Below are positions 1 through 9,659 of a stretch of DNA of 64,000 bases, in pieces. Position 1 is the first letter of the stretch. Every line of letters begins with the position of its first letter. The DNA is taken from NCBI GenBank assembly GCA_902702965.1, contig CACRXP010000378.1:344627-408626 (forward strand), written 5' to 3'. A model generated the notes under the pieces. That model made no database searches and was not told the DNA's origin. It was given only the letters and a program-made list of their open reading frames with translations. A program made the translations under genes and the position numbers. Source of the DNA: Spirometra erinaceieuropaei (Eukaryota > Platyhelminthes > Cestoda > Diphyllobothriidea > Diphyllobothriidae).

Positions 1-29
1 CATCATCATCATCGTCGTCGTCGTCGTCG

Positions 30-62
<33 letters not shown>

Positions 63-85
63 CCACCACCACCACCACCACCGCC
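1..85. repeat. CAT/CGT/CAC trinucleotide microsatellite
   Basis: The window opens inside a trinucleotide tract that changes from CAT to CGT, back to CAT, and then to CAC units before breaking up near base 85. It probably continues beyond the left edge. Confidence 0.95.
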
Positions 86-760
86 ATCCTCATCATCCTC
101 GTCATCATTTGGAAACTGTTGTTTATTCTTTCTTTATTGGAACTTAGAAGAAAAGGCCAAAATAACCGTTCTATCTGAGTTATAGTGGAGGGAAGGGGTT
201 GTAAGCGTACAACCGCTTTACTGTTCTATGCCTACTTGAGGGGCCTCAAAAAAGTAAAGGCGATCTGTCGATGAATTTCAGCTCGAAATCAACTAAGTTG
301 CCATTTTTAGAGTTGCGAAAATTCGCATTGTATAATTCAAAAGGTAATTTGGCGAGTATACGTCTGCTTTTACAAGGTCCCATCAAGCTATCCAAAACTA
401 ATTGGGCAGCGCTTGTTGGCTACGGCAGAGGCGGCTGCAATCAGGCTACGCGGACCGGTCCTATGCGCACAGAAGAACTTCATACAGGTCCCACAGTTAC
501 CATGGGTCAAAGCCACCAAGCCAGCCACCCGCATGTAATTACCTTCGCCGGGACCCACCTTCTCCGTGGCGCTGACTGGAATTGTGGCGTTTCACTCCCC
601 CCCTCTCCTCCCCTCCCCTCTCCAAACCGGAGCTACAGCTTAATTATCTACTTGCCCGTATCTTTTAATTCAGTACTTCAATGACCATATAAATGTACAG
701 GTCTGAAGAGAATTTAGCGAAAACAGACGCATGCTCGCCAAATTGCCTTTTAATTTGCCA
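86..760. other. Unassigned sequence
   Basis: There is an open frame of 137 codons at 271-684, but its composition is ordinary, it resembles no family I know, and it runs through a C-rich tract at about 596-625. I see no other structure here. Confidence 0.5.
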
Positions 761-812
761 TTCTTCTTCTTCTTCTTCTTCTTCTTCTTCTTCTTCTTCT
801 TCTTCTTCTTCT
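761..812. repeat. (TTC)n microsatellite
   Basis: About 17 uninterrupted TTC units. The reverse strand reads as a poly-glutamate run inside a short spurious ORF. Confidence 0.97.
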
Positions 813-2464
813 GCCACTTGCACAGCTAAAGGTAAGTGTCCCAAGGCAGGCTTCTGAGAGAGCAAACAAATATGCCACTCGGACCCCACGAGAACCAATA
901 TAAACTTTAAAATAAGCGCTACTTACACAAACTAGTAGATAGGTTCGATGAAATAATATATAGATGTGGAAACGGCCACTAGAACCTAGCCCGTGGATAG
1001 GGGTTTTAAAATGTTTGCTTGAACTGTGCGGTGCAGAAGTTTTTTGGTGACCAGGTTGACTACAGCATTTCGTAATTTTATCTCATTTTTATATTCATAG
1101 ACGCCCCACAATAATATTCAGCCCAGCGCAGGTTTGTGATAATTATAAAGGGATGAGCGGCTGAGAGGGGCAGAGGGTTGATTGGGCATTTTCTCAATCT
1201 TTTCACTCTACATGAAACCACCGGCGAAACAGACTTTGCGGTTCGACTGTTGCGTAGATAACTGGATTACGTTATGACTAAAGTGAACGAAAATCGTATT
1301 GTGGTCACACAACAAAAAGGCGCATCTATGCCGAGACCAACAACTTTTGTGTCAACACACTGCTCTCCTGTGACAGAGAGGTGCGATGGTTTGTGCTAAC
1401 TGGGCTTTAGCTCCCCTGGGCTAACGAGACAGGAAGGCTATCACGGCACAAGTCTCATGTTCACTTACGAAAATATCATCATAATCAGTACCAAACGGAT
1501 CTAAATAATATATGATTCAAATATAGGTGACCCACCCGGCATGGGTTTTGAACATGAACAGAATACCCCTTGTGATGGGTGGTGGAAGTAAGTGGTGTGT
1601 CGATTAAAAAGTACTGTGATCAGGGTCATCTACCAACGTACTGTTGGCCGAGTCCCAACCCTCAACCATCTTTCCACCGCTTCGTACGTCCCGTTTACCT
1701 CATGAACTGAATTCACGGAAGGGTTTTTTCGGTTGTTGCGCTGTCAGATATGCCCTCAGGCGTCGGCTGACTGATTTCGACCATGAAAGAAGTTGAGATC
1801 GCTTAACTGTTTCCAGGAACCCCCCTTTTTGCTTTTATTGCTGACCTCGACTACGGTGACGAGATCGCCATTTCGGGTGGACAATGGCCTTATTCATACA
1901 TGATATAAAAACCGAAGTGTTATCGAGCTGCATCTCAAAGCATGAGATGAACCAGTTCGTGGTTAATAGATACTGGCTTGAGGAAGTGGATGGCTGTAAG
2001 TATAAGAGGTACCAGATACAAGTGTCATTTTTAATAAAAGATAAGTGTTCTAGTCGGGTACACAATCACTATTGTTAGCAATCACTATCGCCCATCTTGA
2101 AACTACGTTTTTAATAACACATTTGCAATAGGTTTACTTTGATGAGAAGAATTCACAAAGACCACTTTTTCGACCTAATCGATACTTAGAAACGTTTTCT
2201 ACCCGGGAATTGCTACAGAGATCTGAAAACACGATAATCGATTAGAGCCCAATCAAATGAATATAGTGGATGGCGAGAAAGTGCCAACCCTAAATTTCTG
2301 ACCATGTTCTGGATCTGTCGCTCTGAATATGGTTTCACGTTGTCATGCATCAGAACGACACTTTGTACTATTCATCTGATCAGGACTTACAACGGCAAGG
2401 GCTTGATCCGAGCGCTCTAATTAATGACAGCAGCGGTCTGCTGTTACTGTCTGACCTTGTTGCC
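813..2464. other. Unassigned sequence
   Basis: Stop codons are frequent in all frames. The two short overlapping frames at about 1835-2078 lie on opposite strands and show no recognisable domain. I see no repeat shared with the rest of the window. Confidence 0.5.
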
Positions 2465-2905
2465 GGAACTCAAAATGGTTACCACTGCGCTGGGCCGACG
2501 CAGGGGCTAGGTCGGAGTCCTGCAGGCGTCATCGTGAATGCGCGCCCATAAGTAAGTACCAACACTCGGGGTTCGGTGACAGGTCCATTTGCCGGCTCAC
2601 GACGCTGCCCTATTTTTTTGCTTGTTAAAATCCCGGTCAAGTGTTTTTGTGCACCCGGAGGTGTGGTGGCACCCCTAAGCGCGGGTTTACACCATGTCAG
2701 TCACCTGCACCCTCCCCCGCCCCCAGTCTTCTTGACTGTTTTGGCACCGGATTCAGGTGGGGTAGGAGGAGATAATGTGATAGATGCGGCACAAGTCTAC
2801 CACTTCTTTAAATTGATTTACGCGCAGACCACCGCTCCTGCTGTCATCCTGTTTTTGAGCACACGGTGGACATATTCGGTGACGACGGTTGAACCGTCGA
2901 ACTCA
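2465..2905 (+). repeat. Family D repeat unit (satellite-like)
   Basis: This is one copy of a dispersed and partly tandem family. Landmarks, in order: a segment ending 'gcgcgcccataa' (2543-2551), a 'ggaggtgtggtggcaccc' block, a C-rich block, a block like 'cgcaagtctac..ctataaactgattcacgcgc' in its better copies, and an 'acacggtggacat' block followed by a short self-complementary stretch. The same order recurs at 20480-22240 and 29100-29885. It does not encode a conserved protein. Confidence 0.7.
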
Positions 2906-2919
2906 AAGTGAAGCATACT

Positions 2920-3905
2920 TACAGTAAGTGGGCTAACTCATGAAATGTCGGCCGAAATTCCGAAATGCGTTTGCGTCTCGAAAAGATTACTTAAGGAAGG
3001 TTGTAAAACTAACCATCATACAGCTTAAGTCTATAATAATTCAGTTACCTCAGGTCGCCGGCATTCTAACGAACTTATTTTCGACTTTATGCAAGATCTG
3101 TACTCTGCAAAAAATGACTACTTGAGTAGCATGCAATTTTCTCACTGACTTTCGATACCCTTGAAGATACAGTTATAGTTCATAGAAAATATGCATAAAA
3201 ATGTTCATTCTTTGATTTACTCGGTAGAAAACTACGTCTTCTTTCAATTCTATACTCGACGAGATGGGCATAATTCGGTTGCAAAAAAGTTTCTAATTGT
3301 GGGACGTTTAATGCCGTAAAATGGATGTTCATAAAGCGTCAAATATCTGCATTTACCAATGTGGCTTGCAAAGTTAACAATATTGATCAAATCCGCTGTT
3401 TAAGTTTATGAACTCCATATGGTTTCCTCTTAGTACCGTAGCGAAATGTTTGGTTTTCCGTACACGGAAAATAGACGGCGTGTAGTTTTGAAACCCCGAG
3501 TACAAATATAACAGCGGGTCTGGTTCAGAATTATTCGGAATAAGGAAAGTTTGTTTATTCTCCTCCGTCGAGTATAATATTAAAAGAAGATGTAATTTTC
3601 TACCGAATGAGCGAAAGAATGAATATTTATATGCATGTTTTCCATGAAATATAATTGATTTTTAAGGGCATCGAAAATCAATGGGAAAATTCGTGCTATT
3701 GTAGTAGTCATTTTATGCAGAGTGTAGTTCTTGCACGCAGTCGAAAATAAGTTCATTCGAAAGAAGGCACCCTGAGGTAACTGGATCTTTACAGAATTAT
3801 GCTGCATGATGATTAGTTTTACAACCCTACTTAATGAATCTTTTCGAAACGAAAACGCATTTCTAAATTTCGGTTGACATTTCATGAGTTAGCCCACCTA
3901 ATGTA
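2920..3905. mobile_element. Foldback element, family A copy 1
   Basis: The left end reads TACAGTAAGTGGGCTAACTC and the right end is its near-exact reverse complement (AGTTAGCCCACCTAATGTA). The inverted arms run about 370 bp each. Because of the palindrome the same ORF (beginning MKC.PKFRNAF) appears on the plus strand at 2940 and on the minus strand at 3885. A centre of about 240 bp is single copy. TA at both ends fits a TA target duplication as in Tc1/mariner-type elements. No transposase is present, so it is non-autonomous. Confidence 0.9.
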
Positions 3906-4237
3906 ACATTCCCTACGAATCTCACAGTAAGCCTCTTCTTTTGTATGGGCTGGACTTCGGGGCAGGAAATTATGTCGACCTGCGGAAATCCACTGGTTTT
4001 TGAACTTGTTGTTAACGCAACGAATTCATTCCTCATTTCCGGTGACAATTTGACGAAGCATGGTTCCTTTTCCTATATGTTTAGCAAAAACTTAGAGATT
4101 ATGGAATGCTGGGCTTTGTTTTCTATCAGAAGTTGGCGTAAAACCCAAACGCCTAGTCCACTGACATGTCCTAACTGTTAACGTTGGCTCTAAAGAATAG
4201 ATCTTGACGATTTTAATTTTTCAGACGATTCGGTGGG
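3906..4237. other. Unassigned sequence
   Basis: Short spacer between a foldback element and a tRNA-like SINE. The 78-codon frame at 3945-4181 has no recognisable features. Confidence 0.4.
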
Positions 4238-4341
4238 GCCTCGCAGCTCAGATGGTTAGAGTGTTGGCTATACCAAAGCCTCCCCTTGCTATCATGATTT
4301 CGAATCCCGCCGAGGCACCGAGTTTTTAACAGTTGGGTCAA
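4238..4341 (+). repeat. tRNA-derived SINE, type 2 (degraded tRNA head)
   Basis: The first 80 bases resemble a tRNA. GCCTCG pairs with CGAGGC across the acceptor stem, AGCTCAGATGGTTAGAG is a good D-arm/A-box, and TTCGAATCCCGCC is a B-box/T-arm whose 5' half is eroded. The variable region is too long for a working tRNA. The tail 'ccgagtttttaacagttggg' is shared with a reverse-strand copy at 14831-14935. The shared tail marks a SINE rather than a functional tRNA gene. Confidence 0.65.
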
Positions 4342-4660
4342 AGCGCATTATTTGGAACCTGCCATAACACCTATGGATTCCTTGATGGTTTGAAGAGAAT
4401 CTACCTTAACGGTTGGGCATGTAATCCGGTATCTAGTTCAATTGAGCTTTCCGGACAATGAGGATCGGTGAGGCCAAAATCGCCCGATCGAATTTTCGCG
4501 ACCCAACGCTGGCACTTGCGGGGATCTAAAATATTCTGATAAACATCGCAAGTGGTCAACAGAAGCGAAGAAATGAGTCCCAGGAAGTAGTAATGAAGAA
4601 GGAGACACGATCGCTGGAACAAGAGCTTTATTAGCCTGACCTTTCGGATTCCTGCTCGAC

Positions 4661-5415
4661 ACCAAATCTTGGCGAGCGATTCCGTATGTCAAGAACGTTT
4701 CGGAAGCTGTCGGCCGCCTTCTCGCACCACTTGGGGTCGGAGTTGCACATAGACCGGAGGCAACCATTAGGCGTCAGGTAATGAAGTCGAAAGACCCGCC
4801 GATACGGCTAGAAACGTCTGGAGTCGTTTATCGGATCTGGTGCAGTTGCGGACAAAGCAACTACTTCGGACAAATAGGAAGACAGCTCCGAACGAGACTG
4901 GCCGAACACGCTGCAGCGGTGCGGAGAAATGACGCTAGCTCTCAAGTTGCGGCTCATTCGACGCGTTCTGGCCACGACCCAACTTTCACGAGGCCGAAAT
5001 TCTCGCAAGAGGTGACAACCGCGTGAGCCGGGAGCTGCTTGAGTCATGGTTTACTGGCCCCCAGTCTATTAACAAGTACAATGATCTTCCCATTCAATAC
5101 TCGGTGCTGGGACTTCGTCTGGGTGGAGTAATTAGCCACGCGGGGTGCGCACAGGTTAACGCTTTTTCCAACGCCAGGGTCGATGGATCAGATGGTCGAG
5201 CAATCATCACACCAACATCCGATACATGTGATGATATTGCAGCAATTAACGACGCGAATGTCGGCCGTCAAACGGTCATCACACCACGTGCGACTATCCC
5301 GGATGAAGGAGGGAGCAGTGAATATTCACAGGTATGCCGTAGCATGCCGACTGCATCCTATAAATACCGCAGCCCCTTGTGCAACAACTACCCGTTTCTG
5401 CTCTTTTGTCTCTGA
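4661..5415 (+). pseudogene. PLE thumb plus GIY-YIG endonuclease, frameshifted
   Basis: In PLEs the C-terminal GIY-YIG domain nicks target DNA for primed reverse transcription. The frame is open from 4661 and begins with the RT-thumb part (PYVKNVSEAVGRLLAPLG). A GIY motif follows as GVVYRIWCSCG, a YIG motif as NYFGQIG, the conserved arginine and histidine as RTRLAEH, and GH. Near 4985-4990 the frame shifts. The remainder (SRELLESWFTGPQSINK, the usual Glu/Asn end of the domain) continues in another frame from 5023 to a stop at 5415. One frameshift separates the catalytic halves, so this copy is dead. Closest relative in the window: 19644-20300. Confidence 0.85.
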
Positions 5416-5449
5416 TGATGGGTTCGAGCAGGAATCCGAAACGTCAGGC
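5408..5449 (+). ncRNA. Hammerhead-like ribozyme in PLE copy a
   Basis: Reading 5' to 3': GTCT (stem I), CTGATGA core, one extra T, stem II GGGTTC/GAATCC with loop GAGCAG, GAA, a very short AC/GT stem III, C at the cleavage position, and AGGC closing stem I (with one G-U pair). The extra base before stem II and the 2-bp loopless stem III depart from the consensus. Short stem III is a known trait of PLE hammerheads, which can act as dimers. Confidence 0.5.
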
Positions 5450-5495
5450 TGATAAAGCTCTTGTCCCAGCGATCGTGTCTCCTTCTTCATCACAA

Positions 5496-5788
5496 GTTGT
5501 TTTGGTTGTTGTTGTTGTTGCGTTGTTTCTCCTGCGAAATTCACACATCCTACAACAGCGAGCATGACTGCCTGCGGATTTCATATTCGCGATTCTGTTG
5601 GGTTCTATTAAAAACAAAATTTATTTCAAAACCTAAGAACAACGTCTAAATAGGCCCATAGTTCAGATGGGACAGGCGTAAATTTTTAATAATCAAAATT
5701 CAAACTGGGACCTCAGAAAAGGGACATTAATTTCCGGCGCGCCCAATAGTTATACATCGCGATGTTGCCCCACGGTGTACTAAGGACG
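5496..5788. other. PLE flank and unassigned sequence
   Basis: A short TTG-repeat tract (about 5500-5525) follows the PLE end. Nothing else is recognised. Confidence 0.4.
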
Positions 5789-6165
5789 GCAAGGGTATGG
5801 TTTATGACCGGGATTACTTGCTCTGGGAAGCAATTGTGTTGGACGAAAAACTGAACATCTAAGAACTTTGTGGCATTACAAATTCTGATTCTCAATATTA
5901 TCACTAATTAAAAGGTGACACTATTTCGTGCCATTTAATGAGTTTAATCACCCTTTGCGGGAATTTTCAAAAAGGTATTGCATTTTCGTATGCTTACCCC
6001 GATGACTACCTTAAGGCATCATGAACGCCCTCACGCAACGGTCAGTAGGAGGTATTTTTATTTCTTTCTTGGGCGTGTGTAACTAAATATAGCCTCTTAT
6101 TTTCTTTTAGCGTAATTGTTCCCGGAGTAAGTCATCCCGGTCATAAACCATACCTTTGCCCAACT
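5789..6165. repeat. Inverted repeat with about 55-bp arms
   Basis: The block at 5789-5846, containing 'ggtatggtttatgaccggga', returns as its reverse complement at 6108-6165, with a few mismatches, enclosing about 260 bp. It could be a small foldback element of its own. No other copy was found in the window. Confidence 0.75.
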
Positions 6166-6942
6166 GGAACTTTCAAGCTCGTTGCAAACGTAATGAGCAC
6201 TTAAACGAGTACTGTTGTGTAGCAATCTCTTATTCTGATTCTCCGGAACGACTGCTTATATATGCTCAATTTTTGATTAACCAGGCCACGTCTACACCAG
6301 TTTACTTGTCAGCATTTTATGGAATCCACGAATTTAAATTTAGAACTATACGCTCAGTCTTGAATTTCTACAACTGTATCAATCTAGAGGACTCGCTTGA
6401 GAATTATTAGTAGACCGTGCAATCTAGGAATATTGATACACATGCTTCTAAAACCCGCGAAGCGATTTTCCGTAAAGTATTTAGTATGCCTTAACTGCTT
6501 GAAACTATCGGCCTTCTTCTTTTTGGTACACATTTATACTATTTCAGCAACATTATGGCGTTGGGCCTAAGGAGCATCAAGTAATTTCGGACATGCTGAG
6601 ATACCGAAAGGTAGCTTACTACCTGTTGCCGTGGTACACAACGAGCCTCATAAAAAGGAAACGAGATCCTTACCAAGGCCTTATATATATATAATGACTC
6701 TTATGTCCTGCTTGGAGGATATCGAGTTGACAGTAAAATAAGTCGTCGAAAACGGATTTGTTGGGTTTGGTAACAGTTTAAATGCAGGCAGGCAACCTGA
6801 ATAATGTTCACTTCAGCAGATGATCTGCGCAAAGTTGGCACATGAAAATTTGACAGAAGTGTATGTTGTACATAATTAATGGTTTCACTACCCATGCATG
6901 CAGTCGGGGGGGGGGGGTTGCCTAGGGTTAGGTAGGGTCGGC
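6166..6942. other. Unassigned sequence
   Basis: The 84-codon frame at 6156-6410 overlaps the inverted repeat and has no recognisable domain. A poly-G run lies at about 6906-6917. Confidence 0.4.
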
Positions 6943-6983
6943 TGACGACGACGACTGATAAGTCAGAAATGACCATGTCAATC
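6943..6983 (+). repeat. SINE tail fragment (degenerate hammerhead-like)
   Basis: The stretch has CTGACGA, then a stem of GACT/AGTC form, then GAAATGACCAT. This matches the tail of the type 1 SINE described at 8207-8506. The tRNA head is absent, and PLE copy b abuts it directly. Confidence 0.6.
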
Positions 6984-7024
6984 TTGAAGAAGGAGACACG
7001 ATAGCTGGGACATGAGCTTTATTA

Positions 7025-7066
7025 GCCTGGCGTTTCGGATTCCTGCTCGAACCGATCATCAGAGAC
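7025..7066 (-). ncRNA. Hammerhead-like ribozyme in PLE copy b
   Basis: Same architecture as at 5408-5449: GTCT, CTGATGA, a hairpin around GAGCAG, GAA, then ACGCC in place of ACGTC, and AGGC closing stem I. The T-to-C change next to the cleavage position would weaken the already minimal stem III. Confidence 0.4.
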
Positions 7067-7346
7067 AGCAGCAGATACGGATGAATCATGCACAAGGGGC
7101 TGCAGTATTTTATTAGATGCAGTTGCCATGTTACTGCATACCTAAGAATATTCACGACTTCCCCCCTTCATAAGGAATCGTTGTACGTGGTGTGGTGACT
7201 ATTTGATGGCTGACATTCGCGTCGCTAATTGCTGAAATCTCATCAAATGCATTGGACGTTGGTGTGATGATTGCTCGACCATCCGACCCACCGACACTGG
7301 CGTTGGGAAAAGTGTTCACCGGTGCGCTCCCCGCGTGGCTAATTAC

Positions 7347-7705
7347 TCAGCCTAGGAGAAGTATCATCGCCGAGTATGCAACGGGAAGATCATTGCAATT
7401 GTTGATGGACTGGGGGCCAGTAAACCATGATTCCAGTAGATCCCTGCTCACTCGGTTTTCACCTCTTGCGAGAATTTCGGTCTCGTCGAATGTTAATGTG
7501 TGGCCGGATCTCATCGAATGAACCGCAACTTGAGAGCTAGCGTTATTTCTCCGCACCACTGCAGCGTGTTCGGCCATTCGCGTCCGGAGCTGTCTTCCGA
7601 TTTGTCCGACGTAGTTGCTTTGTCCGCAACTGCGCTAGATCCGATAAACAACTCCAGACGTTTCTAGCCGGGTCTTTCAACTTCATTACCTGACGCCTAA
7701 TGGTG
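7347..7705 (-). pseudogene. PLE GIY-YIG endonuclease fragment with in-frame stop
   Basis: The frame from MAEHAAVVRR down to SRDLLESWFTGPQSINN (7577-7347) matches the second half of the GIY-YIG domain, including the Glu and Asn positions. Reading upstream, the YIG part (SNYVGQIGRQLRTR) is in the same frame and the GIY part (ETSGVVYRI) is present. A TAG stop interrupts them just after YRI, and a one-base shift separates the preceding KD block. It therefore cannot make a working protein. It is close to copies a and d. Confidence 0.8.
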
Positions 7706-7894
7706 GCCTCCGGTCTGTGTGCAACTCCAAACCCATCCCAATCCCACCCCAATCTTCCTTCCCTTTGCTGGTATCTCCCCCTGCGTGTACTTCTGGTCGC
7801 AGTGTGGCTATCTGCGAGGACTCTAGACTGAGCTCGACCAGTTAACGCAATGCTAACATACATGACATGGCGAGATAGTTCGAATTTCGCGGTC

Positions 7895-8015
7895 GACTTT
7901 GTCCACCGTGTGCTTCACAGCAGGGTGTGCCCAGGCCGGTGACTTGAGCATAAATTAGTTTATAATGATGATAGACTTGCGTAGCACAAATCGCATCCTA
8001 TCTTGCCACACACCT
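7895..8015 (-). repeat. Family D fragment
   Basis: The reverse strand carries the landmark blocks 'acacggtggaca', the 'ataaactaatttatgc' region and the trailing C-rich boundary of family D. It breaks off at about 8015. Confidence 0.6.
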
Positions 8016-8138
8016 GGCAAAACTCGACGAAGAAGACCGGACACTGGGTTCCGGCGCAATGGCTGACAAAGCTAAACAGCCCGTCTGCGGGTGCCAACCA
8101 TGGGCAAGGACGTTCGCAGAAACACCAGGACTTCTAGT

Positions 8139-8206
8139 ACATATATATATACATATATAAATATTACATATACAAATATATAAATACAAATATATACAAA
8201 TATATA
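8139..8206. repeat. AT-rich microsatellite
   Basis: Alternating ATAT and ATACAAAT units without longer structure. Confidence 0.9.
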
Positions 8207-8238
8207 GGCAGAATAGCATTACCGACAAAGACAAGGGA

Positions 8239-8283
8239 GACTGGAATGGCCATTTCTGGCTTATTAGCCGTCGTCAGCCAGCC
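8239..8283 (-). ncRNA. Hammerhead-like ribozyme in SINE tail
   Basis: Reverse strand order: GGCTGG (stem I), CTGACGA core, C, stem II GGCT-AATA-AGCC, A, GAA, stem III ATGG/CCAT with no loop, T at the cleavage position, and CCAGTC completing a 6-bp stem I. Only the C/A pair at the base of stem II and the loopless stem III are unusual. All invariant core bases are present. Confidence 0.6.
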
Positions 8284-8425
8284 ATACCCAAGCCCGAAGT
8301 GTGGAACACCCGAGCCTCGAACTCGCGACCTGCTGGTTTAGAAGTCAACGCCTCTACTCACCGGGCCACGAGCCCGTTGCCTTGTCGGTTTGCGATCGGA
8401 TGTTCCACACTTCGGGCTTGGGTAT

Positions 8426-8470
8426 GGCTGGCTGACGACGGCTAATAAGCCAGAAATGACCATTCCAGTC
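8426..8470 (+). ncRNA. Hammerhead-like ribozyme in SINE tail (forward copy)
   Basis: Same fold as at 8239-8283 with a 6-bp stem I (GGCTGG/CCAGTC) and an intact CTGACGA...GAA core. Stem III has one mismatch (ATGA/CCAT). Confidence 0.55.
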
Positions 8471-8509
8471 TCTCTTGTCTTTGTCGGTAATGCTATTCTG
8501 CCTATATAT

Positions 8510-8605
8510 CATGCGCCGCTGTGCGGCTGCTGGTTGGGCTCGAGAGAGAGCCCTTAAGGCACAACGGAACGAGTGAGTTCCGTATGAACAATCGGTGAGC
8601 GCCCC
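8510..8605 (+). repeat. SINE-associated module
   Basis: A block containing 'ggctcgagagagagccc', 'aaggcacaacggaacg' and 'atcggtgagcgccc' recurs reversed at 24110-24190 and, more diverged, at 34675-34790. In those two places it also sits next to a type 1 SINE, so it may be part of a longer composite element. Confidence 0.65.
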
Positions 8606-8639
8606 CTAACATACAAATATATGTACAAATTTTTTGAAG

Positions 8640-8905
8640 GCAAATACGGGCGGTGTGATGGTACGTCCAGGTGCGGATTTTTGCTGTGCCGGCCATCTGC
8701 ACCCCCTCCCACGTCCGATTTTCCTGACTATGTCCGGGTGGCGGAGGAGGAGAGCGCGGCAGATACTGCGCAAGTCTATTCTCGCTATAAACTGATTCAC
8801 GCGCAAGTCAACGTGTCTGACTCACATTGCTATGGAGCACACGGTGGCCACCGTCGGGCACTTCGCTCGAACTGTCGTGTGTGCGTGAGTGAGAGAGAGA
8901 GCGAA
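8640..8905 (+). repeat. Family D repeat unit
   Basis: Contains the family D blocks in order: 'ccaggtgcgga', C-rich, 'gcgcaagtctattctcgcta', 'gattcacgcgcaagtcaac' and 'cacacggtggcc'. It ends in a GT/GA-rich tract. Confidence 0.7.
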
Positions 8906-9659
8906 ATCGGAACGCTTGAAATGGCGGCTTAGGAAGCCTATGGACAGGAGAAGAACTCAGAAACAGGAAGTGCGGGTGGATCGATACGGCTCACTTTCTG
9001 CATCTGTTCAGTCAAGCCTACGCTGCACTAATATTTGGGGGCAAAAACACAACCATGCGCGCACACAGAACAGATGGCCCAGAGACGATGATTCCGACGT
9101 TCTTCAGTGTCTCACTACCTGACGTAATTTGGTGCCGCAGATCGGCCACTTGTGCGAACACCGATCCAGTGAATTTCGAAGCAAACTGACTCCGGGTGGG
9201 TGGCATGGGTCGCAAACAAGCAACCACATGCTTTGTTCGAACTCGGCTGGGCTAGTATTGCTTGACAGCGGGGAGTGGGGCTGTTGACAGACATGCCGGT
9301 AGAATTATGCAGAACAACTTCAGGCCTCCAATGAACCAATCACCATCCAGACCACCCCCATCTGGAGCTGGAGACGCAAACATGCGCTTGGATACTGGGC
9401 AGATGGTCCACGAGCGGGATCCACCATATGGGTAGTCTGGCAGATGGTTGTCTGCTCGTGGTCTCTGCCAGCTGTTCGGAACTTGCTTTCCTTGGGACGC
9501 GTCTATTATTGTGCAAAACCGCGTAGCCTACATGAAAAGTGATAGAGCTCATGAACTGCCTGAAGGTCACTAGTCTTAGTAGGAAAGTAAATTAACTATG
9601 CTTCGAAAAATCAAATAAAACAGAAGATTTTGACCCACAAAAGTAAATTTTTTAAGAAA
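8906..9659. other. Unassigned sequence
   Basis: Only short frames on both strands; none resembles a known domain. A weak likeness to the 'caacattgggg' part of family D lies near 9030-9050. Confidence 0.4.

Larger units (their letters stand above)
4540..5495 (+). mobile_element. Penelope-like element copy a, with inverted ends
   Basis: The 3' block at about 5425-5495 (hammerhead-like motif, 'cgtcaggct', 'agctcttgtcccagcgatcg', 'gtctccttcttc') reappears reversed at about 4590-4660, directly before the coding part. The copy is therefore bounded by inverted copies of its own 3' end, like the pseudo-LTR arrangements known for PLEs. The reverse-transcriptase core is missing, so the copy is 5' truncated. 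Confidence 0.75.
6985..7720 (-). mobile_element. Penelope-like element copy b
   Basis: Reverse-strand copy of the same PLE family as copy a. Its 3' end (clipped at 'gaagaaggagacacgata', 6985 onward) carries the hammerhead-like block. The coding remnant follows at higher coordinates and is cut off near 7720. The RT region is absent. Confidence 0.8.
8207..8506. mobile_element. Two tRNA-headed SINEs in inverted orientation
   Basis: A reverse-strand SINE (8207-8390) meets a forward copy (about 8398-8506) head to head, producing a palindrome bounded on both sides by 'gtctttgtcggtaatgctat'. The head of the reverse copy contains the A-box-like GTGGCCCGGTGAGTAGAGGC and the B-box-like GAGTTCGAGGCTC, typical of tRNA-derived RNA polymerase III promoters. 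The forward copy lacks this head. Both tails end in a hammerhead-like fold followed by a 'tcttgtctttgtcgg' block. Confidence 0.8.

Noticed and set aside
665..898. Poly-glutamate ORF
   Set aside because: It is an artefact of the TTC microsatellite.
4238..4317. Functional tRNA gene
   Set aside because: The T-stem is broken, the variable loop is too long, and its tail is shared with another dispersed copy. A SINE is the better call.
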